Shown here: positions 25,501-36,748 of the stretch, piece by piece | Numbering within the stretch: the first letter of the stretch is position 1 | Layout: every line of letters starts with the position of its first letter | Origin: Dallia pectoralis | Lineage: Eukaryota; Chordata; Actinopteri; Esociformes; Umbridae | Assembly: GCA_029465975.1 (NCBI GenBank) | Contig: CM055730.1 | Coordinates: forward strand, 7,615,758-7,679,757 | Reading direction: 5' to 3' | Length of the DNA: 64,000 nt | Program-made: the position numbers and the translations under genes | The notes under the pieces: model-generated | Told to the model about the DNA's origin: nothing | Databases searched by the model: none | What the model saw: the letters and a program-made list of their open reading frames with translations, nothing else

Positions 25501-26911
25501 ATTCATGTAATCGAAACATGTATACACCAAATGATATTCAAAATGTCAAAAGTGTGTTTTATATGCACTTCACGTTTCCAGCCAGATCATGTCCCTGAGC
25601 AACACCCTGATGTATGAAGGAAGGCTGGAGTGTGGATCGGAGCGCACGGCCAGTGGCATGCTGGCCTTGTCCTCCCTGGCTACTGTCCAGAACGTGCTGG
25701 AGCTGAGTCTGTGTCGGCAGGAGGACCTGGCTTGGATCCAGGCTGCTCTGGAGCCTCACAACCCTGTCTGTTTTCTGGACACAGCCCAGGTCTGTCTCAA
25801 ATACTTACTCACAAATTAAGAATAAAACCAGAAAATAATACCACATAATTTATGACATTATGCCACTAACACCATGTAAATAAGCGTTTGAATTTGTTCT
25901 GCTTGTGTGTCGTTTGGCAGGTGCCAGCCCTAGAGACTGTTGACAATGGGGGGATCAGCAATCAGACTGAAGCTGCTCTGGTTCACGGCATAGTCAGTCT
26001 GCTGCTGAAGGTGGAAGCTTCACTAAATGTTAAAAGGAAAAACACAACACATTTCTATTAATCTACCTGGTTTTACATGGTGTGTGTGTCCGTGTCCACC
26101 ACCCTAACTTTGTGCTGTACCCCTTTGTTTTGCTAGGCGGGGTGCAGGGCCAGTGACATCGGAATCATTGCTCCCTACAGACAGCAGCTAAAGGCCATCT
26201 CAGGCCTGCTCGTCGGGCCGGTCTTCAGCAGTGTGGAGGTCAACACTGTGGACAAGTACCAGGGCCGTGACAAATCTGTCATCATCGTCTCCTTCGTCAG
26301 GAGTAACCCGGAAGGCAACGTCAGTGCACCCTAATGTCTATTTCTACTGGCTTCTCTTTTATTGTGTTTGATGTTGACCTTTGACCTGTGTGTGTTTTTG
26401 ACCTGGTCTGTTGACAGCTGGGTGAGCTGCTGAAGGACTGGAGGAGGCTGAATGTGGCCATCACCCGAGCCAAACATAAGCTCATAATGGTCGGGTCGGC
26501 TCCCTCCCTGCTCCGCTACGCCCCTCTGGAGAAACTGCTACGTCACCTCGCACAGGAGAGAATGATATCCTTCACACTGTTTTCATGTCAGATGTTGTCA
26601 TTACATACTCATTTCCCATACATCAGAAGTCATTACTTAGAATCCTGTCATTACACACTTGTATCCCGCGCATATTAGATGTCATTACATACTCGTATCT
26701 CGTTGCGATGGCTCTCACACAGAGACAGAGTCACATCGCCCAACAGTATTTTGCAGATAAGCTTGTTTATCTTGTGAGGTGCCAGAACATGTTTATGATA
26801 AGGTGGTGTGTGTTTGACATTGATCAATTCACTCAGTGTTTATCTTAACTGGCCCACATTTTCCAGCTCCCTCCAGCAGCCCATGAGGTTTTACCCAGCA
26901 TGCAACTGTGA
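16511..26911 (+). CDS. dna2: DNA2 nuclease-helicase, 23 coding exons
   Basis: Coding exons: 16511-16537, 17860-17916, 18020-19305, 19422-19592, 19837-20020, 21313-21461, 21595-21726, 21848-22076, 22192-22309, 22804-22960, 23073-23264, 23442-23678, 23815-23931, 24027-24136, 24260-24369, 24471-24692, 24822-25015, 25402-25491, 25582-25789, 25921-26010, 26137-26319, 26418-26564, 26858-26911. They join in phase to 1487 aa; human DNA2 is 1060. DNA2 cuts 5' flaps in Okazaki maturation and resects DNA ends. Visible key residues are D708, E730 and K732 (nuclease; PLELKTGK), the Fe-S cysteines C564, C823, C826 and C832, Walker A GMPGTGKT (1079-1086), and DEASQ (1192-1196). The extra length is an N-terminal extension, mainly exon 3, with a PIP box at residues 15-22 and a 10-residue repeat. 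The last intron is AT-AC. The long introns 1 (16538-17859) and 5 (20021-21312) hold no other gene. Around 17017-17137 there is a degenerate sequence resembling a common fish repeat (CCTGGTTCCTTTCTAGG). Confidence 0.95.
17860..17916 (+). other. dna2: DNA2 exon 2: PCNA-interacting (PIP) box exon
   Basis: A 57-bp phase-0 exon encoding 19 residues with the core QKTLSSFF, which fits the PIP consensus Q-x-x-aliphatic-x-x-aromatic-aromatic exactly. The acceptor is CAACAAAAG and the donor AAG/gtgact, with a 103-bp intron after it. The human protein as I remember it starts far downstream of this point and has no equivalent. Confidence 0.75.
18731..19118 (+). repeat. in-frame 30-bp VNTR in DNA2 exon 3
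   Basis: Thirteen 10-residue units of consensus CVPTRDGETS. Three are the CVPTCDGKTS variant, and the last is a diverged RNGEKS unit. The variants are scattered, which suggests unequal exchange. All six frames are largely open across it, and the antisense frames are artefacts. Confidence 0.95.
22930..23025 (+). repeat. 52-bp tandem duplication of the DNA2 exon 10 donor
   Basis: 44 bases (22930-22973) are repeated exactly at 22982-23025. They cover the last 31 bases of exon 10, the donor AG/gtaaaacc and the first intron bases. The second copy keeps an intact donor. If it were used, translation would meet TAA at once after the normal exon end. Confidence 0.95.
23039..23066 (+). repeat. (TG)n tract in the DNA2 intron 10 acceptor
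   Basis: About 13 TG units sit directly upstream of TACTACAG, the acceptor of exon 11, in place of a normal polypyrimidine tract. Confidence 0.85.
25024..25365 (+). repeat. 25-bp minisatellite in DNA2 intron 17
   Basis: About 13-14 units of CTACTGGACCTCCTGGGGGT plus ACCAC, with TTCTG, TTAGG and TTGGG variants. It fills almost the whole 386-bp intron, starting within 10 bases of the exon 17 donor. The first bases after the donor (CCTCCTGGGGGTACCAC) are already unit sequence. Confidence 0.95.
26565..26857 (+). other. dna2: probable U12-type AT-AC intron (DNA2 intron 22)
   Basis: The donor is ATG/ATATCCTTC, matching the minor-spliceosome consensus ATATCCTT. The branch region TATCTTAACT (41-50 of 268xx) resembles TTCCTTAAC and lies about 8-10 bases before the terminal AC at 26856-26857. 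There is no GT donor that keeps homology. Joining at these sites gives ..AQERM-IFQLPPAAHEVL.., which aligns without gaps to human ..SEKL-IIDLPSREHESL... The protein then ends 17 codons into the last exon. Confidence 0.8.
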
Positions 26912-27284
26912 CCTCTATCCACAATCTGGAAGCCAGCCGTCAGATTGGTAGAGCAATGTGAAAATACCTCAATGTTGATTACTTGAAATAGAAAATACTT
27001 TAAATAGTTGAATGGATGATATTAAGTAATTGCTGCTCGTGGTTGATTTGTTATTACAGCAGAATACGACCACTTCAAATATTAGGACACCAACGTATAT
27101 ATGCTTTAATTATTCACATTCCTTTAAAGCTTTGTATAAGTGTTTTATTGCCTACACAACAAATTCAGGAAATCCTTGCACAGACCTCAATAAGTTTCCG
27201 ATAGGTAATCACTCATGTTTGTTTTAATCCAGTCTTGATATTTTTATAATAATTAGGTTGACAAATTTTTTGTAATTTTCTGTG

Positions 27285-27306
27285 AATAAAATATTAACTA
27301 TTTATT
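27285..27306. terminator. convergent polyadenylation signals of DNA2 and PBLD
   Basis: AATAAA on the plus strand at 27285-27290 lies about 370 bp after the DNA2 stop. TTTATT at 27301-27306 is AATAAA on the minus strand, about 330 bp after the PBLD stop. If both are used, the two transcripts overlap tail to tail. 26912-27637 shows no coding sequence. Confidence 0.5.
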
Positions 27307-27637
27307 TTCTCTTGTTTCCAGCATAATCACAGATTATATTTGCACAGCCAATCGGATTCTCCAAATCTGTCTATCTTGTATTTTAGATTTCTTTAAAAAA
27401 GTTTGTTTAGGGAACAAACCCTGAATCAGTTAAAGGCATACAGAGTGTATTTTCACCAATACTTCTTAAGTCCCACATATACCCTGTACATAATGACAAC
27501 CACAAGTTTAAGACTGCATAATTCTAAACATGGGTATCAAATGTAAAAAAAAATGGAATTAAGTATTAAGAGCGATAAGTGTATCTTTATGCTGCCCATT
27601 AGTTAATGGCTGGGTGTGGGTGTACAGAATGGCCTTT

Positions 27638-29616
27638 CTACACAGTGAGTGTCCCCTGCATAATGATTACAGCCTTGCCAGCGATATTCAGTCGGCCATC
27701 TTGCCGGAGTTCCAGCTCCAACTCCCCACCACGTCTGGAGCACTGATAGGCTGTTCCGAAGGAGGAGAATACATAAATGGTGTCAATCATTTGTGACTGA
27801 ATATGTACGGGTCCAACAGAATCTGTCAACTGAATGTTTTCTTTGCATTACAACCTGGCCGGAGTGTGGCAACGCTTTTTATATTACCCACCCAGCATTT
27901 CTTTCTTGCCCAGTTTCTCTGACCAGTAGCCTGCGAGGACAGTATGTGAGGAGCCTGCAATGATACAAGACAAAACAAACACATTAAAACGGTCTGAAAG
28001 ACTTCAGAATACGACCTGGCAATGTCTACTGTGCTCACCAGTCACCGGGTCCTCGGGCACCCCGTACCAGGGACAGAAGTTCCTGGAGTAGAAGTCATAG
28101 CCAGGTGGACTGGCTGGGTCCCCGATCATGGTCACAATCAGACCCCTAATTCTCTGGGCGTTGTCCGTCTGGAGCAGAGCTGCCGTGTCTGGCTTCAGGG
28201 AAGTCAACACTGACCTGAAACCAACAGGCAGTTGCAATGCTTTTCAAGTTTCATTCTATCCTCTCCAGTGCTAATGTATTAATCGGGATATATATAGTTT
28301 TACCTGTCACACTTGTCTGCAAGACGCACCATTAGCTTTTTGGTGATTCCACATAGGCAGATCTCCTGAACTGGCTGGTCTCCAACAGCCACCTGCACAC
28401 ACATGTTAAGACTGCTGGTCACGTTTCATGTTTTATTCATAGCAATGACTTACAGCCACGGACTTACAGCAGAATACTGCACTACCTACCTTCACTATGT
28501 CTTTAAACTCATTGAGACCCTGTGGATGGATATAAAGGAGCGAGTGTTAACTCGATCCGCCATGGCTTTTATGCAGTAGTTAAACTATAGTGTGTTTTTA
28601 GTGTGCATGCACCACATTGACAGCACATCCTACCACAGGTGTAGGTTTGTTCAGGGGGAAATCCATCACTATTGATCCACCCCGTTGTCGTACTGTCAGA
28701 TCTCCACTTAACGTCTCAAAAACCACGGTTGGGTTGACGTTTTCTGCAAGCAATCGGATCACAGTATAGAAACAATTGCATCGCTGGGTATTTTATGAAA
28801 GTGCCCCAGATGTAATTCACTAACTGTCATACCAACTCATTCCTGTGCATCCTTACTTTTTTTGTAAAACAATACCGCAGCTGAAGCCAGGGTTGCGTGG
28901 CCGCAGAGAGGGACCTCAGTGGTCGGGGTGAACCACCGCAAGCGAAACCGCATTCCTTAAAAGACAACGTGAACACTCATCTTAGAGTTCTGAAATAAGT
29001 TACTTAACGGATTTCCCACTGAGCCATTGGCGTGATTCATCTTGGTTTGTTGCAATTAAATAGAGTACCGCTAGATGGCAGATTTGCTCACAAGAGTGTG
29101 AAAAGGGTTCATTCACAGAGATGGGTAGAGTTCTGTCGTAGTCAAATGTCCAACCTTGTCATATGGAGTGATCACATATCTAATCATATTATACTAAACT
29201 GGCTTTATCGTATAGAGTACAACAAGAGAAACATTTTGTGAGATGTGTGATCTATCCAAATCCATGTTGCCATGTTTTTTTTAAACAATGTTGTGGGTCT
29301 CAACTTTGGTACAGGATGTCTTAAAAGAGGTACCTGAGCTGAAGTCATCTTTTGAATTTAGCTTAATGATGAAGGCAGTCTCTGATAGGTTCATCTCAGC
29401 AGCAATTTTCTGGTACATATCATCTTCCAATTCCTGACAACGAGAACAGACAACATTTAACAGTAGTCATTTTGCATGATTACATTGTAAATGTTTGGGG
29501 AGAAAGTGTTGTTACAATGGCTGGTTACTTACATGCAAAAGCGGACATACTGCAGCCGGATTTCCTTTGAATGGTAAGTTGGTAAACGCATCCACAGAAA
29601 ATACTGGAATCTCCAT
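27638..29616 (-). CDS. pbld: PBLD, phenazine biosynthesis-like domain protein, 9 exons
   Basis: Exons in gene order: 29533-29616, 29334-29433, 28857-28955, 28634-28743, 28490-28519, 28304-28392, 28039-28214, 27892-27954, 27638-27750. Joined they encode 287 aa; human PBLD is 288. The protein begins MEIPVFSVDAFTN. It has the PhzF-fold signatures GNPAAVC (residues 19-25), EMNLSETAF with the catalytic-type Glu, EVPLCGHATLASA and EDPVTGSSH, and ends in QGTLTV. PhzF-like proteins are two-lobed cytosolic isomerase-fold proteins. The mammalian substrate is not established, and PBLD (MAWBP) has been linked to signalling through protein partners. It is convergent with DNA2 and divergent from HNRNPH3. 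All splice sites are GT/AG. Confidence 0.95.
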
Positions 29617-31050
29617 TTCTTCTCACTCAGTGAAAAAGTCGGCGCACATCAAAATGAACTTCAACCAGGGAGTGTATATCATCCGAGTGGTGGTGTTTGC
29701 TCCTGATTGGCTGAAAGTGCAGGGCCTGTGATTTAAAAATATATATATATTATTTGACCATAAATGCATCCCCTTGTAGCCAACCTGGCATAGACTCACA
29801 ACCAGTCTGATAATACGGAAATACATAATTTCTCAATTACCTGAATACGTGTAGTTATTGGTTGTGTATTAATGTTGGGTCTGTTGTATGGAAGTAGGCC
29901 AAGTGCTTTCATGGACTCTGACTTACAGCAGAATACTGCATGTTAACCAAAAAATAGGCTACTAATTAAATGTTCTCCATAAATGAATAAACTCAAGATT
30001 TTAGGGATTGCTAATCACTTACGTTGTGAAAAGACAGTGGACTTGACACAGTCAACAATTATTCTTTATGGCATTTCATTTGTGGGAAAAAGTATTTTTA
30101 AGACTCGTACCACCTTAGCGTATATAACAAAATGGCATATAAGCAGTAGATATTTGACATACATGGATTTACAGATGATTTACACATTTACACTTTCTTC
30201 CATTTTCATGCGCATTTGGACTGTTAAAAAAAAGACGAACTGGAACGCATCCATGTCATCTGAGATGTGGCGTTCTCGCGATATTTGTACCTGCTGGAAA
30301 CTGTCACCTGAGAAGGACTGAAACCGGGGGAAATTATTGTAAGACATTTTTGCTAGTTATCTAAACTAATTGTATTACGCACACTTTAGTGACAACTTAT
30401 TTAAATATAAAAAGTGTATTTATTTGCACTGGTGTGTAGCTAGCTATATGTTTTCCTAACTGAATGGACTAATGTTTTCAGACGTACAAGGTTTGACCGT
30501 TGTCGAAACCCTCGCTAGCTTTGAAGCTTAGCTAACTTAGCTAGTGAATGTTTGCTAGGTAACGACGTTGTTAGCAGGAGGTAGCTCGCAAAGGAACGTA
30601 ATCTGCCTGGCGTCTATCAAGGAACAAGAATGGCTAGCTAGCATATGTGCATTTTAGAATTCGCGTGAATATCTTCGACTTGCTGGCGACTATGTATTTG
30701 TAGTAGTTTTCGCAAACGTTTCAAGGACACGAATAATGACATCCCTATATATTAATCCCTATACTAATTCAAGCAGCTGGTTGAACAAAACGAATTGTGC
30801 TGTTTTTAACTGTAAGGTCACCTAACTAGCTTTCCGGGTAAAAAAACCCGGGTTCATTAACCTCAATGCAAACTACAGATAGTTGCGAGGTTCACCACAA
30901 GAGGGTAGATATCCGCATCCGTCCTTGAAGAAGATTATCTGCTACAGAAGTTACTGTTCGCTTCCTTGTATTCCAGCTCATACATGCCTAGCTGGAAGTA
31001 CGATTTCTGCACATATAATGCTAATTAATACTTTTTTCATACACTGTTCA
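29617..31050. promoter_or_regulatory. shared divergent promoter interval PBLD / HNRNPH3
   Basis: 1.4 kb between the PBLD start codon (minus) and the first coding exon of HNRNPH3 (plus). TCTCGCGATA at 30274-30283 is one base off the TCTCGCGAGA housekeeping-promoter motif. A plausible non-coding HNRNPH3 exon ends at about 30338 (TTATT/gtaaga). GCTAGC-rich DNA follows at 30440-30650. Both genes are broadly expressed in mammals, which would fit a bidirectional promoter. The start sites are inferred, not seen. Confidence 0.4.
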
Positions 31051-31058
31051 GAGGAAGC

Positions 31059-34000
31059 ATGTCTGTTAACGATGAAGGGTTTGTGGTGAGGATTCGAGGT
31101 TTGCCTTGGTCCTGCACCCAGGAAGAAGTGGCAGGTTTTTTCTCTGGTGAGTAGGAGTCTGTAGAACAGAAGAGTAACTTTGTCATTTGCTAACACCTTG
31201 TAGCTTGATGGCACAAAATTAATCGACTTGTGTATCTCTTGCAGATTGTAACATTATTGGTAAAGTGAACGGGGTCTGCTTTACCTTCTCTAAAGAGGGA
31301 AGGCCCAGTGGAGAAGCTTTCGTTGAGCTGAAAACTGCAGACGACTTTAAAAATGCCATAGCAAAGGATAGGAAATACATGGGCCATCGCTATATTGAAG
31401 GTACTAGTGTGTCTATGACAGGTCTCAACTGTCAGTTATGATTCAGCATCGTTTTGACTGATGGTTTCTGTTTCAGTGTTCAAGTCAAATCGTAGTGAGA
31501 TGGATTGGGTGTTGAAGCGCAGTGGACCTACGGACTACGACAGCTGCAGCGGTTGTATGCTACGTCTCAGAGGACTGCCCTTTGGCTGCAGTAAGGAGGA
31601 GATTGTGCAGTTCTTTACAGGTACATACACTTACCTTAGGTGTCTGTGAACAAAGTGCCGTATGTTGAATTCAGACAAGAACAGGCCTATTAAATGCTAA
31701 GTGTTCAGGCGTGCACATCGTGAGTACATTCTGCAGGTTCTGCCAGGCTAAAGGAAGGCACATGATACGAGAACTTTACCCTTTTCTTTCATTTTTTGAA
31801 AATATACATTCACTATGACATAACATTTTGCAAGTTGCAAAGTTTTTGCTTCCATTTGAAGAGCCACTGTGGTCACAAGATCAGACTACAATGTCCCTCA
31901 GGCTGAACACTCCAATGTTGCAGACAAACAGTTTAGAAAATAAGAGAAGCCCAACCCCTGCTGATCAAATCAGAGCAGTGTGTGCTTGGACATTATTCTT
32001 GTTTACAGTGAGATTGGCGGTGTAATGAGACTGTGCTGGATATTGTAGTCCTGCAATATGACATTGATAACAGTGTTTTTAGGGGACTTGTAAATGTGAT
32101 CATGTGACTGGAGTGCTCCTTTTTTAATTTTCAAGTTATTATCCAAACTTATCACACCTACAAACTCACACACACCTCGCTTTGTCTCAGAGTAATGAGT
32201 GGTTTTAGTTGAAAGAGTTATTCTTCACAAGTTGTTTTAAGCAAATGTCTAGGTTAATATTAAGTGAAACCATTGTAATTAGCTCCATAAATCCCAAACT
32301 GGTACAGCAGCAGTGAAGTAGAGTGATTAAATCCAACTATGGTTTGAACTTTTAGTTGTAATGAAATTAAATGACAATAAAACTTTGAATCTTGAATCTG
32401 AACTTTTAGTTCAATAACAGCCATGCACAGATTCTGTTTATAAAACTACATGCAATGTCTGTCTGCTTTGAATGTTTGTCTCTGCACTGTAATGTTTGTA
32501 CTCTGCTCTTTGTATAGTGTGTTCATGGATAAATTGTTCAGCAGTGTGTTCTTGAGTCTTATGGTGTGTCTTAAGACATATGTGACATTGAAGTAGTTGA
32601 ATACATGGGGGGGAACGGGTTTTTCTTTCATACAGATGGGAATGTTGCAGCTTTTTAACATGTCTCCCCTTGTGGGGTTATTTGTCCTTGGGTTAAAGGG
32701 TTGAAAATCGTGCCAAATGGGATAACATTGCCGATGGACTACCAGGGGAGGAGCACAGGGGAAGCCTTCGTGCAGTTTGCCTCAAAGGAGATAGCAGAAA
32801 AGGCACTGGGGAAACACAAGGAAAGAATAGGGCACAGGTGGGGACGGACAGTCTGGGCTGGGTCTTAATGTTATCAATAATATGGGACGGGCTTTCATGC
32901 ATCTTTCCTATACGTTAAAGATGGTATGATCAATCATGATTCACACTTATGAAGAGTTTTCTATTACCATACTTAACCTGGGCACTTTAATTAATTAGAT
33001 TTTTTGTATGATGGGCAGAGGGGGTTGGGTGCTGTAGAAGTATGGGAGCAAAGGGAGATCCTCCTGATATTGTAGTAGAGTAATAATGCAAAATCAGAAC
33101 ATGCTGTCATTAGCAGATTATGGGAAAGTTGCGCTATATTGTTACTGCTATTGATAAAATCTATAGTTATTATTTCTTGCCCCTGTAGATGTATGATACA
33201 GCCACATGTTTGACCAGAATAAGATAACATAGATACAATTGCCCATATGTACAATGTCTTGTCTGCTGATGTTCTCCATATGCCTGTCATCCCATGTTCT
33301 TGTCATAATCCCACCTGCATTTAAACCCATTCAGGTATATAGAAATCTTTAAGAGCAGCCGGAATGAAATCCGGGCTTACTATGAGCTTCCCAGAAGGAT
33401 GATGGGACAACGGCCCAGTCCCTACGATCGACCAATGATTGGGCGAGGTGGGTTTTTCCCCGGTCCGGGACGAGGGGGTGCCCTTCTGGACCAGATGCGT
33501 GGAGGTGGCTACAATGGGGGTATGTTCTGTCATTTTGGTTAGTGAAGTGTGACAAGGCACTGTACTGTGGTCGTCTGTCAAGCTTAGATGATTCTCGCCT
33601 TCTTTCTGTACTCACAGGCTACGGTGGTTTTGACAACTACAACGGCTTCAGTAATTACTGTTTTGGTAACGGCATGTTTGAGGAGCGACGGGGCGATCGG
33701 GGAAGAGGTAAGATCCGTTCTTCTGTCGGGCTGATGCTGGTATTCATCCAACTTACTAAGTCTCTGTGTCCTCGGCTGCAGGTGTGGGTGGCCATGGTTA
33801 CAGTGCTGCAAGTAACTCCAGCTCCCACAGTGGGCACTTTGTACACATGAGGGGCCTGCCTTTCCGTGCTACTGAGGGAGACATAGCCAATGTGAGGGTC
33901 CATTTCTGTAGGCCACGCTGTTGCCTATTTTCAAATCAGTATTTTGTACATATGTGTTTATACCTTAACCCCTAATCGTTTGGTCTGTCTGTGTGCACAT

Positions 34001-34818
34001 TACGGGTTAGTTCTTCTCGCCACTCAGTCCTTTGAGAGTTCACATCGATGTAGGACCCAATGGAAAATCCACTGGCGAGGCCGATGTTGAGTTCAGGTGT
34101 CATGAAGACGCTGTTTCGGCTATGTGCAAGGACAAGAATCACATGCGTATGTAGATCCTGACTTCATTTAAAATGCCTGGTATATTGAAGGTCTACACAC
34201 CCTTGAACCTTTTCATATTTAGTTTTATCCTATTGCCTGATATTTATGTATTTTCATTAGGATTATTTCAAGCTTTTTTGATCACCATAATCCACGCTTT
34301 GAGATGTTTTTAAATTATATATCAACAAATTAAATTTCATAATTGGGTAAGTTTTACCCACTTTGTATAAAAAAAGAATTAAATCAGCTCAGGTTTTACC
34401 AATCACCTAGAAAAACAATCAATTGGTCTCCATCTGCATTGTAGTGATTCACATGATTTCAGGATCAATTGTGCAGTTCTGTAGGTACCCGCTTTAGGAA
34501 ATTTAATTAAGTATCCTGACACAACAAAACATGGTGCAGTTTCACATTTTTCTAAAGATGTTTTTTTCCCCGCAGAACACCGATATATTGAACTCTTCTT
34601 AAACTCGACTGCTAGTGGAGCATCTGAAATGGGTACGTTTTATATAGCATAACCTCTACTATCGGCTTGTTATTCAACTAACACCCAGACAGTGGTGGAA
34701 TCAATATTCTAATGCAATATTCTGAATTTCTGCCTGTTTTTTAGGCCGTAGCAGCGCTTTCTACGGTAGCTCAGGTGGCAGTGGCTCCAGAGGGAGTGGA
34801 TTGAGGGGCATGTTTTAA
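31059..34818 (+). CDS. hnrnph3: hnRNP H3, three-qRRM form, 10 coding exons
   Basis: Coding segments: 31059-31146, 31245-31400, 31477-31620, 32699-32837, 33335-33519, 33618-33707, 33782-33891, 34011-34146, 34576-34632, 34745-34818. Together they encode 392 aa. The product binds G-rich RNA through quasi-RRMs and regulates splicing in the nucleus. qRRM1 is at about 8-85 (VVRIRGLPWSCTQEE, then GHRYIEVF) and qRRM2 at about 107-185 (LRLRGLPFGCSKEEIVQFF). A Gly/Tyr/Arg linker at about 210-285 follows, then qRRM3 at about 286-365 (HFVHMRGLPFRATE). The first coding exon begins 8 bases after the acceptor GTTCAG, so a 5' UTR exon lies upstream. Synteny with PBLD and RUFY2 identifies the gene as HNRNPH3 rather than H1, H2 or F. 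Mammalian HNRNPH3 lacks qRRM1 and has a longer Gly-rich tail; here the tail is short (..GSGLRGMF). Introns 31621-32698 and 34147-34575 hold only repeat-like DNA. Confidence 0.93.
32340..32397 (+). mobile_element. LINE/SINE 3' tail remnant in HNRNPH3 intron
   Basis: AATGACAATAAAACTTTGAA followed by TCTTGAATCTG has the form of an L2/Rex1-type 3' terminus with a short tail repeat. Only the tail is recognisable. Confidence 0.4.
34180..34500. mobile_element. possible Tc1-like MITE remnant in HNRNPH3 intron 8
   Basis: GTCTACACACCCTTGAACCT followed by TTTTCATATTTAGTTTTATCC resembles the end of non-autonomous Tc1-like elements common in fish. The opposite end is not clear and the call is tentative. 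Confidence 0.3.
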
Positions 34819-36748
34819 ACATGAGTAACCGCCGTTCTCAACCACGTCTTGTTTTGTTTTGTATTTGAATGTTTTCACATGTTCATGGAAAGTACCTACT
34901 GTTTAGAATATTTTCCGGTCTCAAGGAGTGGATTACAAACAATATATATATTTGAGCGGTTGCATAGGCCAACCAGCTATTGTACATTTCACTGAATAAA
35001 TTTTATATTTAATTATCAGTTTGTGTCAGTATTAGATTATTATCAAGAATGGTAGTTTTAGCAGATTTCCCTACTTGTATCAACAATTTTCTAAACTTTT
35101 CTCAGATTGCCAGCATAAATGTTATTGGAAGGAAGGCTGTGTAAAACCAACCACACTAGTCATAGTATTCTATATATTAGTAAGTAATAAAATAAATTGT
35201 TTAATTTACTTTTTTTAAACTTGCAACTAATGTATGTTCTGCAATCTGACTGGCATAAAGTAAATCAACATTTTGAAAATGAAGCCTTCACACACATTGT
35301 CAGTATGTGAGGTGTACCACATTTCTTTAATGAAAATTATGCATTGTAAACATTGTTTTGCTGATTGAATACAAAACAAATATACAGCGAGTGTATGTAA
35401 TTGCACAAGTTAATGCACATTGAATCTTTTTTATATTATACCACTTTGTTATTCAAGTTCTTTAACTTGTAAGAAAGACTAACCCTTCTGAAAAACCCAT
35501 TTTACAAAAAATACAAGATTGGCATGGTTCCAAACATAAATCGTTTGCTACATTAGCAGGCATACATAATGATAATACTTTCAAGTTAATAATTTATTAC
35601 GCCAACTTTTCAGTCGGTAACTAATTACAACATATACATTTGTGCCATTTTATTTAGTTTCTGCTTTGTCTCAACTACTGAAAGCAGCATGGTGTACAAC
35701 AGTGGTACTGGTAACTATAAACATCTAAAATGTGCCTGCATTCTAGAATGCAGAAACTCATTTGGGAGGGGCACTCGATTACTGTCCTGTCATGGAGGCA
35801 CGTGCAATTTACAACAGTTATGGGACTAATTCTCCCATAACTAAATCTGATGGAAATGGCATGTCAATGAGATCTACAGACTGGTTGTAGATGTCATACT
35901 CTTGAAGCATTCCCTAACCACAGTTAAGCTATTCTTCAATATTTTTGATATTTAAAAAATGTGGTTGTTGTGAATTGACAGAACCAGTAACAATCCTTTT
36001 CCAGCAACCTACTAAACATTGTACGCAACCAATAAACAGAATTTGGCTTTAGGGTACATTAGCAGAACTTTTCTCATTCAGTTGCAGGGTGTACAGAAAA
36101 TATTTATCAATGAGAAGATGTATAATGTTAATGTTATAATTCACTGATAGTTACTGTTGAGTATGCAAAGGATGCTTGCACACGTACAGCTAAATAAATA
36201 GGCTAACATTGCAGATAAAGTGTTGGGATACTTCAATAACATACCATCTACATCAACTGTGTGAACAAAGTTCACCTGTATAAGTCAAGTGAAATAACAA
36301 GACTTAAAGTTAAAATTACATCCAGTGACTTCTCCCCATCAGAACAGGCCGGTGTAACAGTGTATAGGCAATTTGCTTTGTCTAATCAATTTATTCCTAC
36401 CATAGATTTGGAATGAAATGCCAAGCGACCCCCAGTTTTTTGCCCATTCTGTGTATAGAGACATTTCACAGGACCATTAAGCTGTGATTAAACAATTCTG
36501 TTGTTTTAAAATTCATTTAAATTGTCACATCAGATCAATCTCATTGGTGAAAATATCAGAATTGAGTTACCTCGCTAAACAAATTATCAGTTTCACAGAG
36601 GTTTCGGATATCCACTAATATCTGTTATAAAAAGGGAGACACCTGTAAGACACATGTAAACGTTTGACACCTGATAACATCTTCAAGGATTTCCTGCGGT
36701 TTCTTCAGCTGTAGGGGCTAAGCAGCGTATAGCCTGGCGGCAAACATC
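34819..36748. other. HNRNPH3 and RUFY2 3' UTRs, convergent
   Basis: The HNRNPH3 3' UTR follows the stop, with AATAAA at 34995-35000 as the likely polyadenylation signal. The remaining AT-rich sequence up to the RUFY2 stop is probably largely RUFY2 3' UTR (minus strand). TTTATT, which is AATAAA on the minus strand, occurs near 36389 and 35649, but I cannot tell which is used. No coding sequence was seen. Confidence 0.5.

Noticed and set aside
26454..26678. DNA2 reading through exon 22 to a stop at 26678 as the normal C-terminus
   Set aside because: The read-through tail has no similarity to DNA2, whereas the AT-AC splice to 26858 restores the conserved end. It may exist as an intron-retention form.
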